DNA of 64,000 bases from Zhengitettix transpicula (lineage: Eukaryota; Arthropoda; Insecta; Orthoptera; Tetrigidae), in contig JAYJMR010000086.1 in assembly GCA_037074705.1 (NCBI GenBank), positions 48,310-112,309 of the forward strand. Reading direction: 5' to 3'. Shown one piece after another: positions 1-10,662 of the stretch. The first letter of the stretch is position 1, and every line of letters starts with the position of its first letter. A program made the translations under genes and the position numbers. The notes under the pieces are model-generated. The model did not search any database, was not told the origin of the DNA, and saw nothing but the letters and a program-made list of their open reading frames with translations.

Positions 1-100
1 TCACCAACCAAGAATCTTCAAATAACAAAGTCTTATTTCATAATAAATGACTCGTTCTTTATAAAAATTACTCAAACCTGCACTTCTAAAATCTTAATCC

Positions 101-118
101 ATTAATATTAATTAATAT
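101..118. repeat. AT-only dyad with overlapping perfect palindromes, one per monomer
   Basis: ATTAATATTAAT (101-112) and ATATTAATTAATAT (105-118) are both exact palindromes and overlap. The second contains the 8-bp palindrome TTAATTAA at 108-115. The element recurs in nearly all monomers. Frequent single-base variants break the symmetry: ACTAATT and ACTTATT from about 29,600 onward, ATAATTAAT (one T lost) at seven sites between 21,320 and 33,730, and ATAATAATT. Such dyads can in principle extrude hairpins or cruciforms, and short dyads have been reported to be common in centromeric satellites lacking CENP-B sites; function here is not shown. Confidence 0.85.
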
Positions 119-127
119 ATCGTAATA

Positions 128-143
128 TTTCGACGTTTCGACG
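128..143 (+). repeat. Tandem pair of the 8-mer TTTCGACG, one pair per monomer
   Basis: TTTCGACG occurs twice with no spacer (128-135 and 136-143) and is followed by ACAAG. The pair carries four of the monomer's six CpGs, two TCGA sites and one ACGT. It is present in almost every monomer with few substitutions. Recurrent exceptions are TTTCGGCAACAAG, TTCTACATTTCG and TTCGAAGTTT. The pair is therefore an old internal duplication fixed across the family, and one of the best-conserved parts of the unit. Confidence 0.9.
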
Positions 144-171
144 ACAAGTTTGGAATTTCACCAACCAAGAA
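128..171 (+). other. Conserved block spanning the monomer junction
   Basis: From the paired 8-mer through ACAAGTTTGGAATTTCACC and into the first 14 bases of the next unit, almost no position varies systematically across 407 copies. In contrast, sites 14-21, 50-55, 69-72, 79, 97-100, 106-108 and 119-123 vary constantly. Isolated changes do occur, such as GTTTTGAATT (54,807 and 56,691), GACAAATTTGG (52,761, 55,115, 57,000) and CACTAACC or CAATAACC junctions. Conservation against a background of ongoing duplication suggests either selection for a bound factor or very frequent conversion; I cannot separate these by reading. Confidence 0.6.
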
Positions 172-3100
172 TCTTCAAATAACAAAGTCTTATTTCATAA
201 TAAATGACTCGTTCTTTATAAAAATTACTCAAACCTGCACTTCAAAAATCTTAATCCATTAATATTAATTAATATATCGTAATATTTCGACGTTTCGACG
301 ACAAGTTTGGAATTTCACCAACCAAGAATCTTCAAATAACAAAGTCTTATTTCATAATAAATGACTCTTTCTTTATAAAAATTACTCAAACCAGCACTTC
401 TAAAATCTTAAACAATTAATATTAATTAATATATCCCAATATTTAGACGTTTCGACGACAAGTTTGGAATTTCACCAACCAAGAATCTTCAAAAAACAAA
501 GTCTTATTTCATAATAAATGACTCGTTCTTTATAAAAATTACTCAAACCTGCACTTCTAAAATCTTAATCCATTAATATTAATTAATATATCGTAATATT
601 TCGACGTTTCGACGACAAGTTTGGAATTTCACCAACCAAGAATCTTCAAATAACAAAGTCTTAATTCATAATAAATGTCTCGTTCTTTATAAAAATTACT
701 CAAACCTGCACTTCTAAAATCTTAATCCATTAATATTAATTAATATATCGTAATATTTCGACGTTTCGACGACAAGTTTGGAATTTCACCAACCAAGAAT
801 CTTCAAATAACAAAGTCTTATTTCATAATAAATGACTCGTTCTTTATAAAAATTAATCAAACCTGCACTTCTAAAATCTTAATCCATTAATATTAATTAA
901 TATATCGTAATATTTCGACGTTTCGACGACAAGTTTGGAATTTCACCAACCAAGAATCTTCAAATAACAAAGTCTTATTTCATAATAAATGACTCGTTCT
1001 TTATAAAAATTACTCAAACCAGCACTTCTAAAATCTTAATCTATTAATATTAATTAATATATCCCAATATTTCGACGTTTCGACGACAAGTTTGGAATTT
1101 CACCAACCAAGAATCTTCAAATAACAAAGTCTTATTTCATAATAAATGACTCGTTCTTTATAAAAATTACTCAAACCTACACTTCTAAAATCTTAATCCA
1201 TTAATATTAATTAATATATCGTAATATTTCGAAGTTTCCACGACAAGTTTGGAATTTCACCAACCAAGAATCTTCAAATAACAAAGTCTTATTTCATAAT
1301 AAATGACTCGTTCTTTATAAAAATTACTCAAACCTGCACTTCTAAAATCTTAATCCATTAATATTAATTAATATATCGTAATATTTCGACGTTTCGACAA
1401 CAAGTTTGGAATTTCACCAACCAAGAATCTTCAAATAACAAAGTCTTATTTCATAATAAATGACTCGTTCTTTATAAAAATTACTCAAACCAGCACTTCT
1501 AAAACCTTAAACAATTAATATTAATTAATATATCGTAAAGTTTCGACGTTTCGACGACAAGTTTGGAATTTCACCAACCAAGAATCTTCAAATAACAAAG
1601 TCTTATTTCATAAAAAATGACTCGTTCTTTATAAAAATTACTCAAACCAGCACTTCTAAAATATTAAACAATTAATATTAATTAATATATCCCAATATTT
1701 CGACGTTTCGACGACAAGTTTGGAATTTCACCAACCAAGAATCTTCAAATAACAAAGTCTTATTTCATAATAAATGACTCGTTCTTTATAAAAATTACTC
1801 AAACCTGCACTTCTAAAATCTTAATCCATTAATATTAATTAATATATCGTAATATTTCGACGTTTCGACGACAAGTTTGGAATTTCACCAACCAAGAATC
1901 TTCAAATAACAAAGCCTTATTTCATAATAAATGACTCGTTCTTTATAAAAATTACTCAAACCTGCACTTCTAAAATCTTAATCCATTAATATTAATTAAT
2001 ATATCGTCATATTTCGACGTTTCGACGACAAGTTTGGAATTTCACCAACCAAGAATCTTCAAATAACAAAGTTTTATTTCATAATAAATGACTCGTTCTT
2101 TATAAAAATTACTCAAACCTGCACTTCTAAAATCTTAATCCATTAATATTAATTAATATATCGTAATATTTCGACGTTTCGACGACAAGTTTGGAATTTC
2201 ACCAACCAAGAATCTTCAAATAACAAAGTCTTATTTCATAATAAATGACTCGTTCTTTATAAAAATTACCCAAACCTGCACTTCTAAAATATTAATCCAT
2301 TAATATTAATTAATATATCGTAATATTTCGACGTTTCGACGACAAGTTTGGAATTTCACCAACCAAGAATCTTCAAATAACAAAGTCTTATTTCATAATA
2401 AATGACTCGTTCTTTATAAAAATTAATCAAACCTGCACTTCTAAAATCTTAATCCATTAATATTAATTAATATATCGTAATATTTCGACGTTTCGACGAC
2501 AAGTTTGGAATTTCACCAACCAAGAATCTTCAAATAACAAAGTCTTATTTCATAATAAATGACTCGTTCTTTATAAAAATTACTCAAACCAGCACTTCTA
2601 AAATCTTAAACAATTAATATTAATTAATATATCCCAATATTTCGACGTTTCGACGACAAGTTTGGAATTTCACCAACCAAGAATCTTCAAATAACAAAGT
2701 CTTATTTCATAATAAATGACTCGTTCTTTATAAAAATTACTCAAACCTGCACTTCTAAAATCTTAATCCATTAATTTTAATTAATATATCGTAATATTTC
2801 GACGTTTCGACGACAAGTTTGGAATTTCACCAACCAAGAATCTTCAAATAACAAAGTCTTATTTCATAATAAATGACTCGTTCTTTATAAAAATTACTCA
2901 AACCTGCACTTCTAAAATCTTAATCCATTAATATTAATTAATATATCGTAATATTTCGACGTTTCGACGACAAGTTTGGAATTTCACCAACCAAGAATCT
3001 TCAAATAACAAAGTCTTATTTCATAATAAATGACTCGTTCTTTATAAAAATTACTCAAACCTGCACTTCTAAAATCTTAATCCATTAATATTAATTAATA

Positions 3101-4920
3101 TATCATAATATTTCGACGTTTCGACGAGAAGTTTGGAATTTCACCAACCAAGAATCTTCAAATAACAAAGTCTTATTTCATAATAAATGACTCGTTCTTT
3201 ATAAAAATTACTCAAACCTGCACTTCTAAAATCTTAATCCATTAATATTAATTAATATATCGTAATATTTCGACGTTTCGACGACAAGTTTGGAATTTCA
3301 CCAACCAAGAATCTTCAAATAACAAAGTCTTATTTCATAATAGATGACTCGTTCTTTATAAAAATTACTCAAACCTGCACTTCTAAAATCTTAATCCATT
3401 AATATTAATTAATATATCGTAATATTTCGACGTTTCGACGACAAGTTTGGAATTTCACCAACCAAGAATCTTCAAATAACAAAGTCTTATTTCATAATAG
3501 ATGACTCGTTCTTTATAAAAATTACTCAAACCTGCACTTCTAAAATCTTAATCCATTAATATTAATTAATATATCGTAATATTTCGACGTTTCGACGACA
3601 AGTTTGGAATTTCACCAACCAAGAATCTTCAAATAACAAAGTCTTATTTCATAATAAATGACTCGTTCTTTATAAAAATTACTCAAACCAGCACTTCTAA
3701 AATCTTAATCCATTAATATTAATTAATATATCGTAATATTTCGACGTTTCGACGACAAGTTTGGAATTTCACCAACCAAGAATCTTCAAATAACAAAGTC
3801 TTATTTCATAATAAATGACTTGTTCTTTATAAAAATTACTCAAACCTGCAGTTCTAAAATCTTAATCCATTAATATTAATTAATATATCGTAATATTTCG
3901 ACGTTTCGACGACAAGTTTGGAATTTCACCAACCAAGAATCTTCAAATAACAAAGTCTTATTTCATAATAAATGACTCCTTCTTTATAAAAATTACTCAA
4001 ACCAGCACTTCTAAAATCTTAATCAATTAATATTAATTAATATATCCCAATTTTTCGACGTTTCGACGACAAGTTTGGAATTTCACCAACCAAGAATCTT
4101 CAAATAACAAAGTCTTATTTCATAATAAATGACTCGTTCTTTATAAAAATTACTCAAACCTGCACTTCTAAAATCTTAATCTATTAATTTTAATTAATAT
4201 ATCCCAATATTTCGACGTTTCGACGACAAGTTTGGAATTTCACCAACCAAGAATCTTCAAATAACAAAGTCTTATTTCATAATAAATGACTCGTTCTTTA
4301 TAAAAATTACTCAAACCTGCACTTCTAAAATCTTAATCCATTAATATTAATTAATATATCGTAATATTTCGACGTTTCGACGACAAGTTTGGAATTTCAC
4401 CAACCAAGAATCTTCAAATAACAAAGTCTTATTTCATAATAAATGACTCGTTCTTTATAAAAATTACTCAAACCTGCACTTTTAAAATCTTAATCCATTA
4501 ATATTAATTAATATATCGTAATATTTCGACGTTTCGACGACAAGTTTGGAATTTCACCAACCAAGAATCTTCAAATAACAAAGTCTTATTTCATAATAAA
4601 TGACTCGTTCTTTATAAAAATTAATCAAACCTGCACTTCTAAAATCTTAATCCATTAATATTAATTAATATATCGTAATATTTCGACGTTTCGACGACAA
4701 GTTTGGAATTTCACCAACCAAGAATCTTCAAATAACAAAGTCTTATTTCATAATAAATGACTCGTTCTTTATAAAAATTACTCAAACCTGCACTTCTAAA
4801 ATCTTAATCCATTAATATTAATTAATATATCGTAATATTTCGACGTTTCGACGACAAGTTTGGAATTTCACCAACCAAGAATCTTCAAATAACAAAGTCT
4901 TATTTCATAATAAATGATAC

Positions 4921-6440
4921 GTTCTTTATAAAAATTAGTCAAACCTGCACTTCTAAAATCTTAATCTATTAATATTAATTAATATATCGTAATATTTCGA
5001 CGTTTCGACGACAAGTTTGGAATTTCACCAACCAAGAATCTTCAAATAACAAAGTCTTATTTCATAATAAATGACTCGTTCTTTATAAAAATTACTCAAA
5101 CCTGCACTTCTAAAATCTTAATCTATTAATATTAATTAATATATCGTAATATTTCGACGTTTCGACGACAAGTTTGGAATTTCACCAACCAAGAATCTTA
5201 AAATAACAAAGTCTTATTTCATAATAAATTACTCGTTCTTTATAAAAATTAGTCAAACCTGCACTTCTAAAATCTTAATCTATTAATATTAATTAATATA
5301 TCGTAATATTTCGACGTTTCGACGACAAGTTTGGAATTTCACCAACCAAGAATCTTCAAATAACAAAGTCTTATTTCATAATAAATGACTCGTTCTTTAT
5401 AAAAATTAGTCAAACCTGCACTTCTAAAATCTTAATTCATTAATATTAATTAATATATCCCAATATTTCGACGTTTCGAAGACAAGTTTGGAATTTCACC
5501 AACCAAGAATCTTCAAATAACAAAGTCTTATTTCATAATAAATGACTCGTTCTTTATAAAACTTAGTCAAACCTGCACTTCTAAAATCTTAATTCATTAA
5601 TATTAATTAATATATCCCAATATTTACACGTTTCGAAGACAAGTTTGGAATTTCACCAACCAAGAATCTTCAAATAACAAAGTCTTATTTCATAATAAAT
5701 GACTCGTTCTTTATAAAAATTAGTCAAACCTGCACTTCTAAAATCTTAATCTATTAATATTAATTAATATATCCCAATATTTCGACGTTTCGACGACAAG
5801 TTTGGAATTTCACCAACCAAGAATCTTCAAATAACAAAGTCTTATTTCATAATAAATGACTCGTTCTTTATAAAAATTAGTCAAACCTGCACTTCTAAAA
5901 TCTTAATCTATTAATATTAATTAATATATCCCAATATTTCGACGTTTCGACGACAAGTTTGGAATTTCACCAACCAAGAATCTTCAAATAACAAAGTCTT
6001 ATTTCATAATAAATGATACGTTCTTTATGAAAATTACTCAAACCTGCACTTCTAAAATCTTAATTCATTAATATTAATTAATATATCCCAATATTTCGAC
6101 GTTTCGACGACAAGTTTGGAATTACACCAACCAAGAATCTTCAAATAACAAAGTCTTATTTCATAATAAATGATACGTTCTTTATGAAAATTACTCAAAC
6201 CTGCACTTCTAAAATCTTAATTCATTAATATTAATTAATATATCCCAATATTTCGACGTTTCGACGACAAGTTTGGAATTTCACCAACCAAGAATCTCCA
6301 AATAATAAAGTCTTATTTCATAATAAATGATACGTTCTTTATAAAAATTACACAAACCTGCACTTCTAAAATCTTAATCTATTAATATTAATTAATATAT
6401 CGTAATATTTCGACGTTTCGATGACAAGTTTGGAATTTCA
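4921..6440 (+). repeat. Domain II: A-type monomers with AGTC and GATACG variants
   Basis: The A-type motif TCTTCAAATAAC is kept, but ACTC gives way to AGTC from about 4,935, AATCCATT to AATCTATT or AATTCATT, and ATCGTAAT to ATCCCAAT. Private markers include AAACTTAGTC at 5,559 and GATACGTTCTTTATG in the monomers near 6,014 and 6,171. All monomers remain 157 bp. The right part, from about 5,520, is the source or product of the nested duplications that continue to about 9,470. Confidence 0.8.
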
Positions 6441-6755
6441 CCAACCAAGAAACTAAAAATAACAAAGTCTTATTTCATAATAAATGACTAGTTCTTTATA
6501 AAAATTACTCAAACCTGCACTTCTAAAATCTTAATCTATTAATATTAATTAATATATCGTAATATTTCGACGTTTCGACGACAAGTTTGGAATTTCACCA
6601 ACCAAGAATCTAAAAATAACAAAGTCTTATTTCATAATAAATGACACCTTCTTTATAAAAATTACTCAAACCTGCACTTCTAAAATCTTAATCTATTAAT
6701 ATTAATTAATATATCGTAATATTTCGACGTTTCGACGACAAGTTTGGAATTTCAC
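5520..6755 (+). repeat. 15-monomer-offset duplication, copy 1 (partner 7,875-9,110)
   Basis: The private marker AAACTTAGTC at 5,559 recurs exactly 2,355 bp (15 x 157) later, and GATACGTTCTTTATG at 6,014 recurs at 8,369 with the same offset. CGATGACAAG near 6,419 matches CGATGACAGG near 8,774, one base different. At the left edge the flanks differ (A-type here, B-type at 7,861), placing the breakpoint between about 5,516 and 5,550. On the right the match ends near 6,755, where this copy returns to A-type and the partner continues B-type. Boundaries are good to a few tens of bases. Confidence 0.8.
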
Positions 6756-7540
6756 CAACCAAGAATCTTCAAATAACAAAGTCTTATTTCATAATAAATG
6801 ATACGTTCTTTATGAAAATTACTCAAACCTGCACTTCTAAAATCTTAATTCATTAATATTAATTAATATATCCCAATATTTCGACGTTTCGACGACAAGT
6901 TTGGAATTACACCAACCAAGAATCTTCAAATAACAAAGTCTTATTTCATAATAAATGATACGTTCTTTATGAAAATTACTCAAACCTGCACTTCTAAAAT
7001 CTTAATTCATTAATATTAATTAATATATCCCAATATTTCGACGTTTCGACGACAAGTTTGGAATTTCACCAACCAAGAATCTCCAAATAATAAAGTCTTA
7101 TTTCATAATAAATGATACGTTCTTTATAAAAATTACACAAACCTGCACTTCTAAAATCTTAATCTATTAATATTAATTAATATATCGTAATATTTCGACG
7201 TTTCGATGACAAGTTTGGAATTTCACCAACCAAGAAACTAAAAATAACAAAGTCTTATTTCATAATAAATGACTAGTTCTTTATAAAAATTACTCAAACC
7301 TGCACTTCTAAAATCTTAATCTATTAATATTAATTAATATATCGTAATATTTCGACGTTTCGACGACAAGTTTGGAATTTCACCAACCAAGAATCTAAAA
7401 ATAACAAAGTCTTATTTCATAATAAATGACACCTTCTTTATAAAAATTACTCAAACCTGCACTTCTAAAATCTTAATCTATTAATATTAATTAATATATC
7501 GTAATATTTCGACGTTTCGACGACAAGTTTGGAATTTCAC
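5940..7540 (+). repeat. 5-monomer block in direct tandem (785-bp offset)
   Basis: The run of two GATACG/TTTATG monomers, one CTCCAAATAATAAAG monomer, one GACTAG monomer and one GACACC monomer at about 5,940-6,755 is repeated immediately at about 6,725-7,540, offset exactly 785 bp (5 x 157). Markers are GATACG at 6,014 and 6,799, CGATGAC at 6,419 and 7,204, and GACTAGTTC at 6,486 and 7,271. The same five-monomer run appears a third time from about 8,295, so it acts here as a small higher-order unit. Confidence 0.85.
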
Positions 7541-7895
7541 CAACCAAGAATCTAAAAATAACAAAGTCTTATTTCATAATAAATGACACGTTCTTTATAA
7601 AAATTACTCAAACCTGCACTTCTAAAATCTTAATCTATTAATAATAATTGATATATCGTAATATTTCGACGTTTCGACGACAAGTTTGGAATTTCACCAA
7701 CCAAGAATCTAAAAATAACAAAGTCTTATTTCATAATAAATGACACGTTCTTTATAAAAATTACTCAAACCTGCACTTCTGAAATCTTAATCTATTAATA
7801 TTAATTAATATATCATAATATTTCGACGTTTCGACGACAAGTTTGGAATTTCACCAACCAAGAATCTAAAAATAACAAAGTCTTATTTCATAATA
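6725..7895 (+). repeat. 10-monomer-offset duplication, copy 1 (partner 8,295-9,465)
   Basis: GATACG at 6,799 and CGATGAC at 7,204 match positions 1,570 bp downstream (10 x 157). The match continues through the ATAATAATT monomer (7,640 with 9,210) and the CTTCTGAAATC monomer (near 7,785 with 9,355). It ends where this copy switches to GACTCG and AAACTTAGTC and the partner goes on with GATTCG. Near 7,645 this copy has ATTGATAT where the partner has ATTAATAT. Confidence 0.8.
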
Positions 7896-9110
7896 AATGA
7901 CTCGTTCTTTATAAAACTTAGTCAAACCTGCACTTCTAAAATCTTAATTCATTAATATTAATTAATATATCCCAATTTTTACACGTTTCGAAGACAAGTT
8001 TGGAATTTCACCAACCAAGAATCTTCAAATAACAAAGTCTTATTTCATAATAAATGACTCGTTCTTTATAAAAATTAGTCAAACCTGCACTTCTAAAATC
8101 TTAATCTATTAATATTAATTAATATATCCCAATATTTCGACGTTTCGACGACAAGTTTGGAATTTCACCAACCAAGAATCTTCAAATAACAAAGTCTTAT
8201 TTCATAATAAATGACTCGTTCTTTATAAAAATTAGTCAAACCTGCACTTCTAAAATCTTAATCTATTAATATTAATTAATATATCCCAATATTTCGACGT
8301 TTCGACGACAAGTTTGGAATTTCACCAACCAAGAATCTTCAAATAACAAAGTCTTATTTCATAATAAATGATACGTTCTTTATGAAAATTACTCAAACCT
8401 GCACTTCTAAAATCTTAATTCATTAATATTAATTAATATATCCCAATATTTCGACGTTTCGACGACAAGTTTGGAATTACACCAACCAAGAATCTTCAAA
8501 TAACAAAGTCTTATTTCATAATAAATGATACGTTCTTTATGAAAATTACTCAAACCTGCACTTCTAAAATCTTAATTCATTAATATTAATTAATATATCC
8601 CAATATTTCGACGTTTCGACGACAAGTTTGGAATTTCACCAACCAAGAATCTCCAAATAATAAAGTCTTATTTCATAATAAATGATACGTTCTTTATAAA
8701 AATTACACAAACCTGCACTTCTAAAATCTTAATCTATTAATATTAATTAATATATCGTAATATTTCGACGTTTCGATGACAGGTTTGGAATTTCACCAAC
8801 CAAGAAACTAAAAATAACAAAGTCTTATTTCATAATAAATGACTAGTTCTTTATAAAAATTACTCAAACCTGCACTTCTAAAATCTTAATCTATTAATAT
8901 TAATTAATATATCGTAATATTTCGACGTTTCGACGACAAGTTTGGAATTTCACCAACCAAGAATCTAAAAATAACAAAGTCTTATTTCATAATAAATGAC
9001 ACCTTCTTTATAAAAATTACTCAAACCTGCACTTCTAAAATCTTAATCTATTAATATGAATTAATATATCGTAATATTTCGACGTTTCGACGACAAGTTT
9101 GGAATTTCAC
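7875..9110 (+). repeat. 15-monomer-offset duplication, copy 2 (partner 5,520-6,755)
   Basis: This is the second copy of the block at 5,520-6,755, in the same orientation and register. It inserts A-type monomers (7,890-8,650) abruptly into a B/C-type neighbourhood, which makes the left edge near 7,875-7,900 one of the clearest junctions in the window. Differences from copy 1 include CCCAATTTTTACACG near 7,970 against CCCAATATTTACACG, and the CAGG change near 8,779. Confidence 0.8.
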
Positions 9111-9465
9111 CAACCAAGAATCTAAAAATAACAAAGTCTTATTTCATAATAAATGACACGTTCTTTATAAAAATTACTCAAACCTGCACTTCTAAAATCC
9201 TAATCTATTAATAATAATTAATATATCGTAATATTTCGACGTTTCGACGACAAGTTTGGAATTTCACCAACCAAGAATCTAAAAATAACAAAGTCTTATT
9301 TCATAATAAATGACACGTTCTTTATAAAAATTACTCAAACCTGCACTTCTGAAATCTTAATCTATTAATATTAATTAATATATCATAATATTTCGACGTT
9401 TCGACGACAAGTTTGGAATTTCACCAACCAAGAATCTAAAAATAACAAAGTCTTATTTCATAATA
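8295..9465 (+). repeat. 10-monomer-offset duplication, copy 2 (partner 6,725-7,895)
   Basis: This is the downstream copy of the block at 6,725-7,895. With the 5- and 15-monomer relations in the same stretch, the order of events appears to be a 5-monomer tandem step followed by a larger re-duplication that included the preceding A-type units. Small private differences (ATATGAATT near 9,055, AATCCTAATC near 9,198) show the copies are not identical. Confidence 0.8.
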
Positions 9466-9625
9466 AATGATTCGTTCTTTATAAAAATTACTCAAACCAG
9501 CACTTCTAAAATCTTAATCTATTAATATTAATTAATATATCGTAATATTTCGACGTTTCGACGACAAGTTTGGAATTTCACCAACCAAGAATCTAAAAAT
9601 AACAAAGTCTTATTTCATAATAAAT
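8780..9625 (+). repeat. 12-monomer-offset duplication, copy 1 (partner 10,663-11,508)
   Basis: GACTAGTTC at 8,841 recurs at 10,724, an offset of 1,883 bp: twelve monomers minus the single base lost near 10,221. The order GACTAG, GACACC, GACACG with ATAATAATT, GACACG with TTCTGAAATC, then GATTCG with CCAGC is the same in both. On the right, the copies part near 9,625, where this one moves to the CACGTCT monomer and the partner to a second GACACC monomer. Confidence 0.75.
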
Positions 9626-10000
9626 GACACGTTCTTTATAAAAATTACTCAAACCTGCACGTCTAAAATCTTAATCTATTAATATTAAGTAATATATCGT
9701 AATATTTCGACGTTTCGACGACAAGTTTGGAATTTCACCAACCCAGAATCTAAAAATAACAAAGTCTTATTTCTTAATAAATGATTCGTTCTTTATAAAA
9801 ATTACTCAAACCTGCATTTCTAAAATCTTAATCTATTAATATTTATTAATATATCGTAATATTTCGACGTTTCGACGACAAGTTTGGAATTTCACCAACC
9901 AAGAAACTATAAATAACAAAGTCTTATTTCATAATAAATGATTCGTTCTTTATAAAAATTACTCAAACCTGCACTTCTAAAATCTTAATCTATTAATATT
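9430..10000 (+). repeat. 18-monomer-offset duplication, copy 1 (partner 12,255-12,825)
   Basis: The rare monomer pair with CACGTCTAAAATC (9,658), ATTAAGTAAT and CACCAACCCAG is repeated at 12,483, offset 2,825 bp (18 monomers minus the one-base loss near 10,221). TTCTTAATAAATG follows in both. A related third monomer with CACGTCT and AAGTAAT lies near 10,443. The match fades right of about 10,000, where ATCGTAAT faces ATCATAAT. Confidence 0.75.
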
Positions 10001-10204
10001 AATTAATATATCGTAATATTTCGACGTTTCGACGACAAGTTTGGAATTTCACCAACCAAGAAACTAATAATAACAAAGTCTTATTTCAGAATAAATGACA
10101 CGTTCTTTATAAAAATGACTCAAACCTGCACTTCTTAAATCTTAATCTATTAATATTAATTAATATATCGTAATATTTCGACGTTTCGACGACAAGTTTG
10201 GAAT

Positions 10205-10362
10205 TTCACCAACCAAGAATCCAAAATAACAAAGTCTTATTTCATAATAAATGACACGTTCTTTATAAAAATTACTCAAACCTGCACTTCTAAAATCTTA
10301 ATCTATTAATATTAATTAATATATCGTAATATTTCGAAGTTTCGGCAACAAGTTTGGAATTT
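10205..10362 (+). repeat. First length-variant monomer (156 bp)
   Basis: The first 65 monomers (1-10,205) are each exactly 157 bp by register. This monomer starts at 10,206 and has GAATCCAAAATAAC, one base shorter than the usual subtype motif, so the next start is 10,362. It serves as a marker for offsets: every duplication spanning it is one base short of a multiple of 157. Confidence 0.85.
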
Positions 10363-10662
10363 CACCAACCAAGATACTAAAAATAACAAACTCTTATTTC
10401 ATAATAAATGATACGTTCTTTATGAAAATTACTCAAACCTGCACGTCTAAAATCTTAATCTATTAATATTAAGTAATATATCGTAATATTTCGACGTTTC
10501 GACGACAAGTTTGGAATTTCACCAACCCAGAATCTTCAAATAACAAAGACTTATTTCATAATAAATGACTCGTTCTTTATAAAAATTAGTCAAACCTGCA
10601 CTTCTAAAATCTTAATCTATTAATATTAATTAATATATCGTAATATTTCGACGTTTCGACGA

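Larger units (their letters stand above)
1..157 (+). repeat. Reference monomer (A-type) of the 157-bp satellite
   Basis: This first monomer is close to the A-type consensus and serves as the coordinate system for the other entries. Counting by eye gives 29 C and 13 G, so 26.8% GC with a strong C-over-G skew. It holds six CpG dinucleotides (53, 121, 131, 134, 139, 142) against about 2.4 expected from base composition. Landmarks in order are the junction motif TCACCAACCAAG (1-12), a subtype-defining site (about 14-22), AATAAATGA (42-50), TTTATAAAAATTA (58-70), a variable CTGC/CAGC site (78-81), a variable site before the dyad (97-100), an AT-only dyad (101-118), a variable TATCGTAAT site (118-126), a paired 8-mer (128-143), and ACAAGTTTGGAATT (144-157). 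The chosen start is arbitrary. Confidence 0.95.
1..4920 (+). repeat. Domain I: A-type monomers, constant length
   Basis: Monomers carry TCTTCAAATAAC, GACTCG, ACTCAAACCTGC, AATCCATT and ATCGTAAT. A minority variant combines CCAGC, TTAAACAATT or AATCTATT, and ATCCCAAT; examples are near 392-436, 1,018-1,060, 1,490-1,690 and 2,590-2,632. This minority type is scattered, with spacings of 1, 3, 4 and 6 monomers rather than a regular higher-order period. No monomer in this domain departs from 157 bp. Two neighbours near 3,341 and 3,498 share the private variant ATAGATG, a sign of local single-unit copying. A weak match at a 1,570-bp offset (about 780-1,480 with 2,350-3,050, sharing TTAATCAAACC) may be an old duplication. 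Confidence 0.85.

Noticed and set aside
42..67. AATAAA (42-47) as a polyadenylation signal and TATAAAAA (60-67) as a TATA box, repeated in most monomers
   Set aside because: Both match consensus, but such motifs are expected by chance in a 27% GC sequence. No gene or other promoter element lies near, so I do not call promoters or terminators. Satellite transcription remains possible.
121..143. CpG island
   Set aside because: CpG is enriched locally, but overall GC is about 27%, far below any island definition. The feature is a short repeated cluster.
131..157. CENP-B box near TTTCGACGACAAGTTTGGAA
   Set aside because: TTCG and TTGGAA occur, but the required spacing with A and the CGGG end is missing on both strands.
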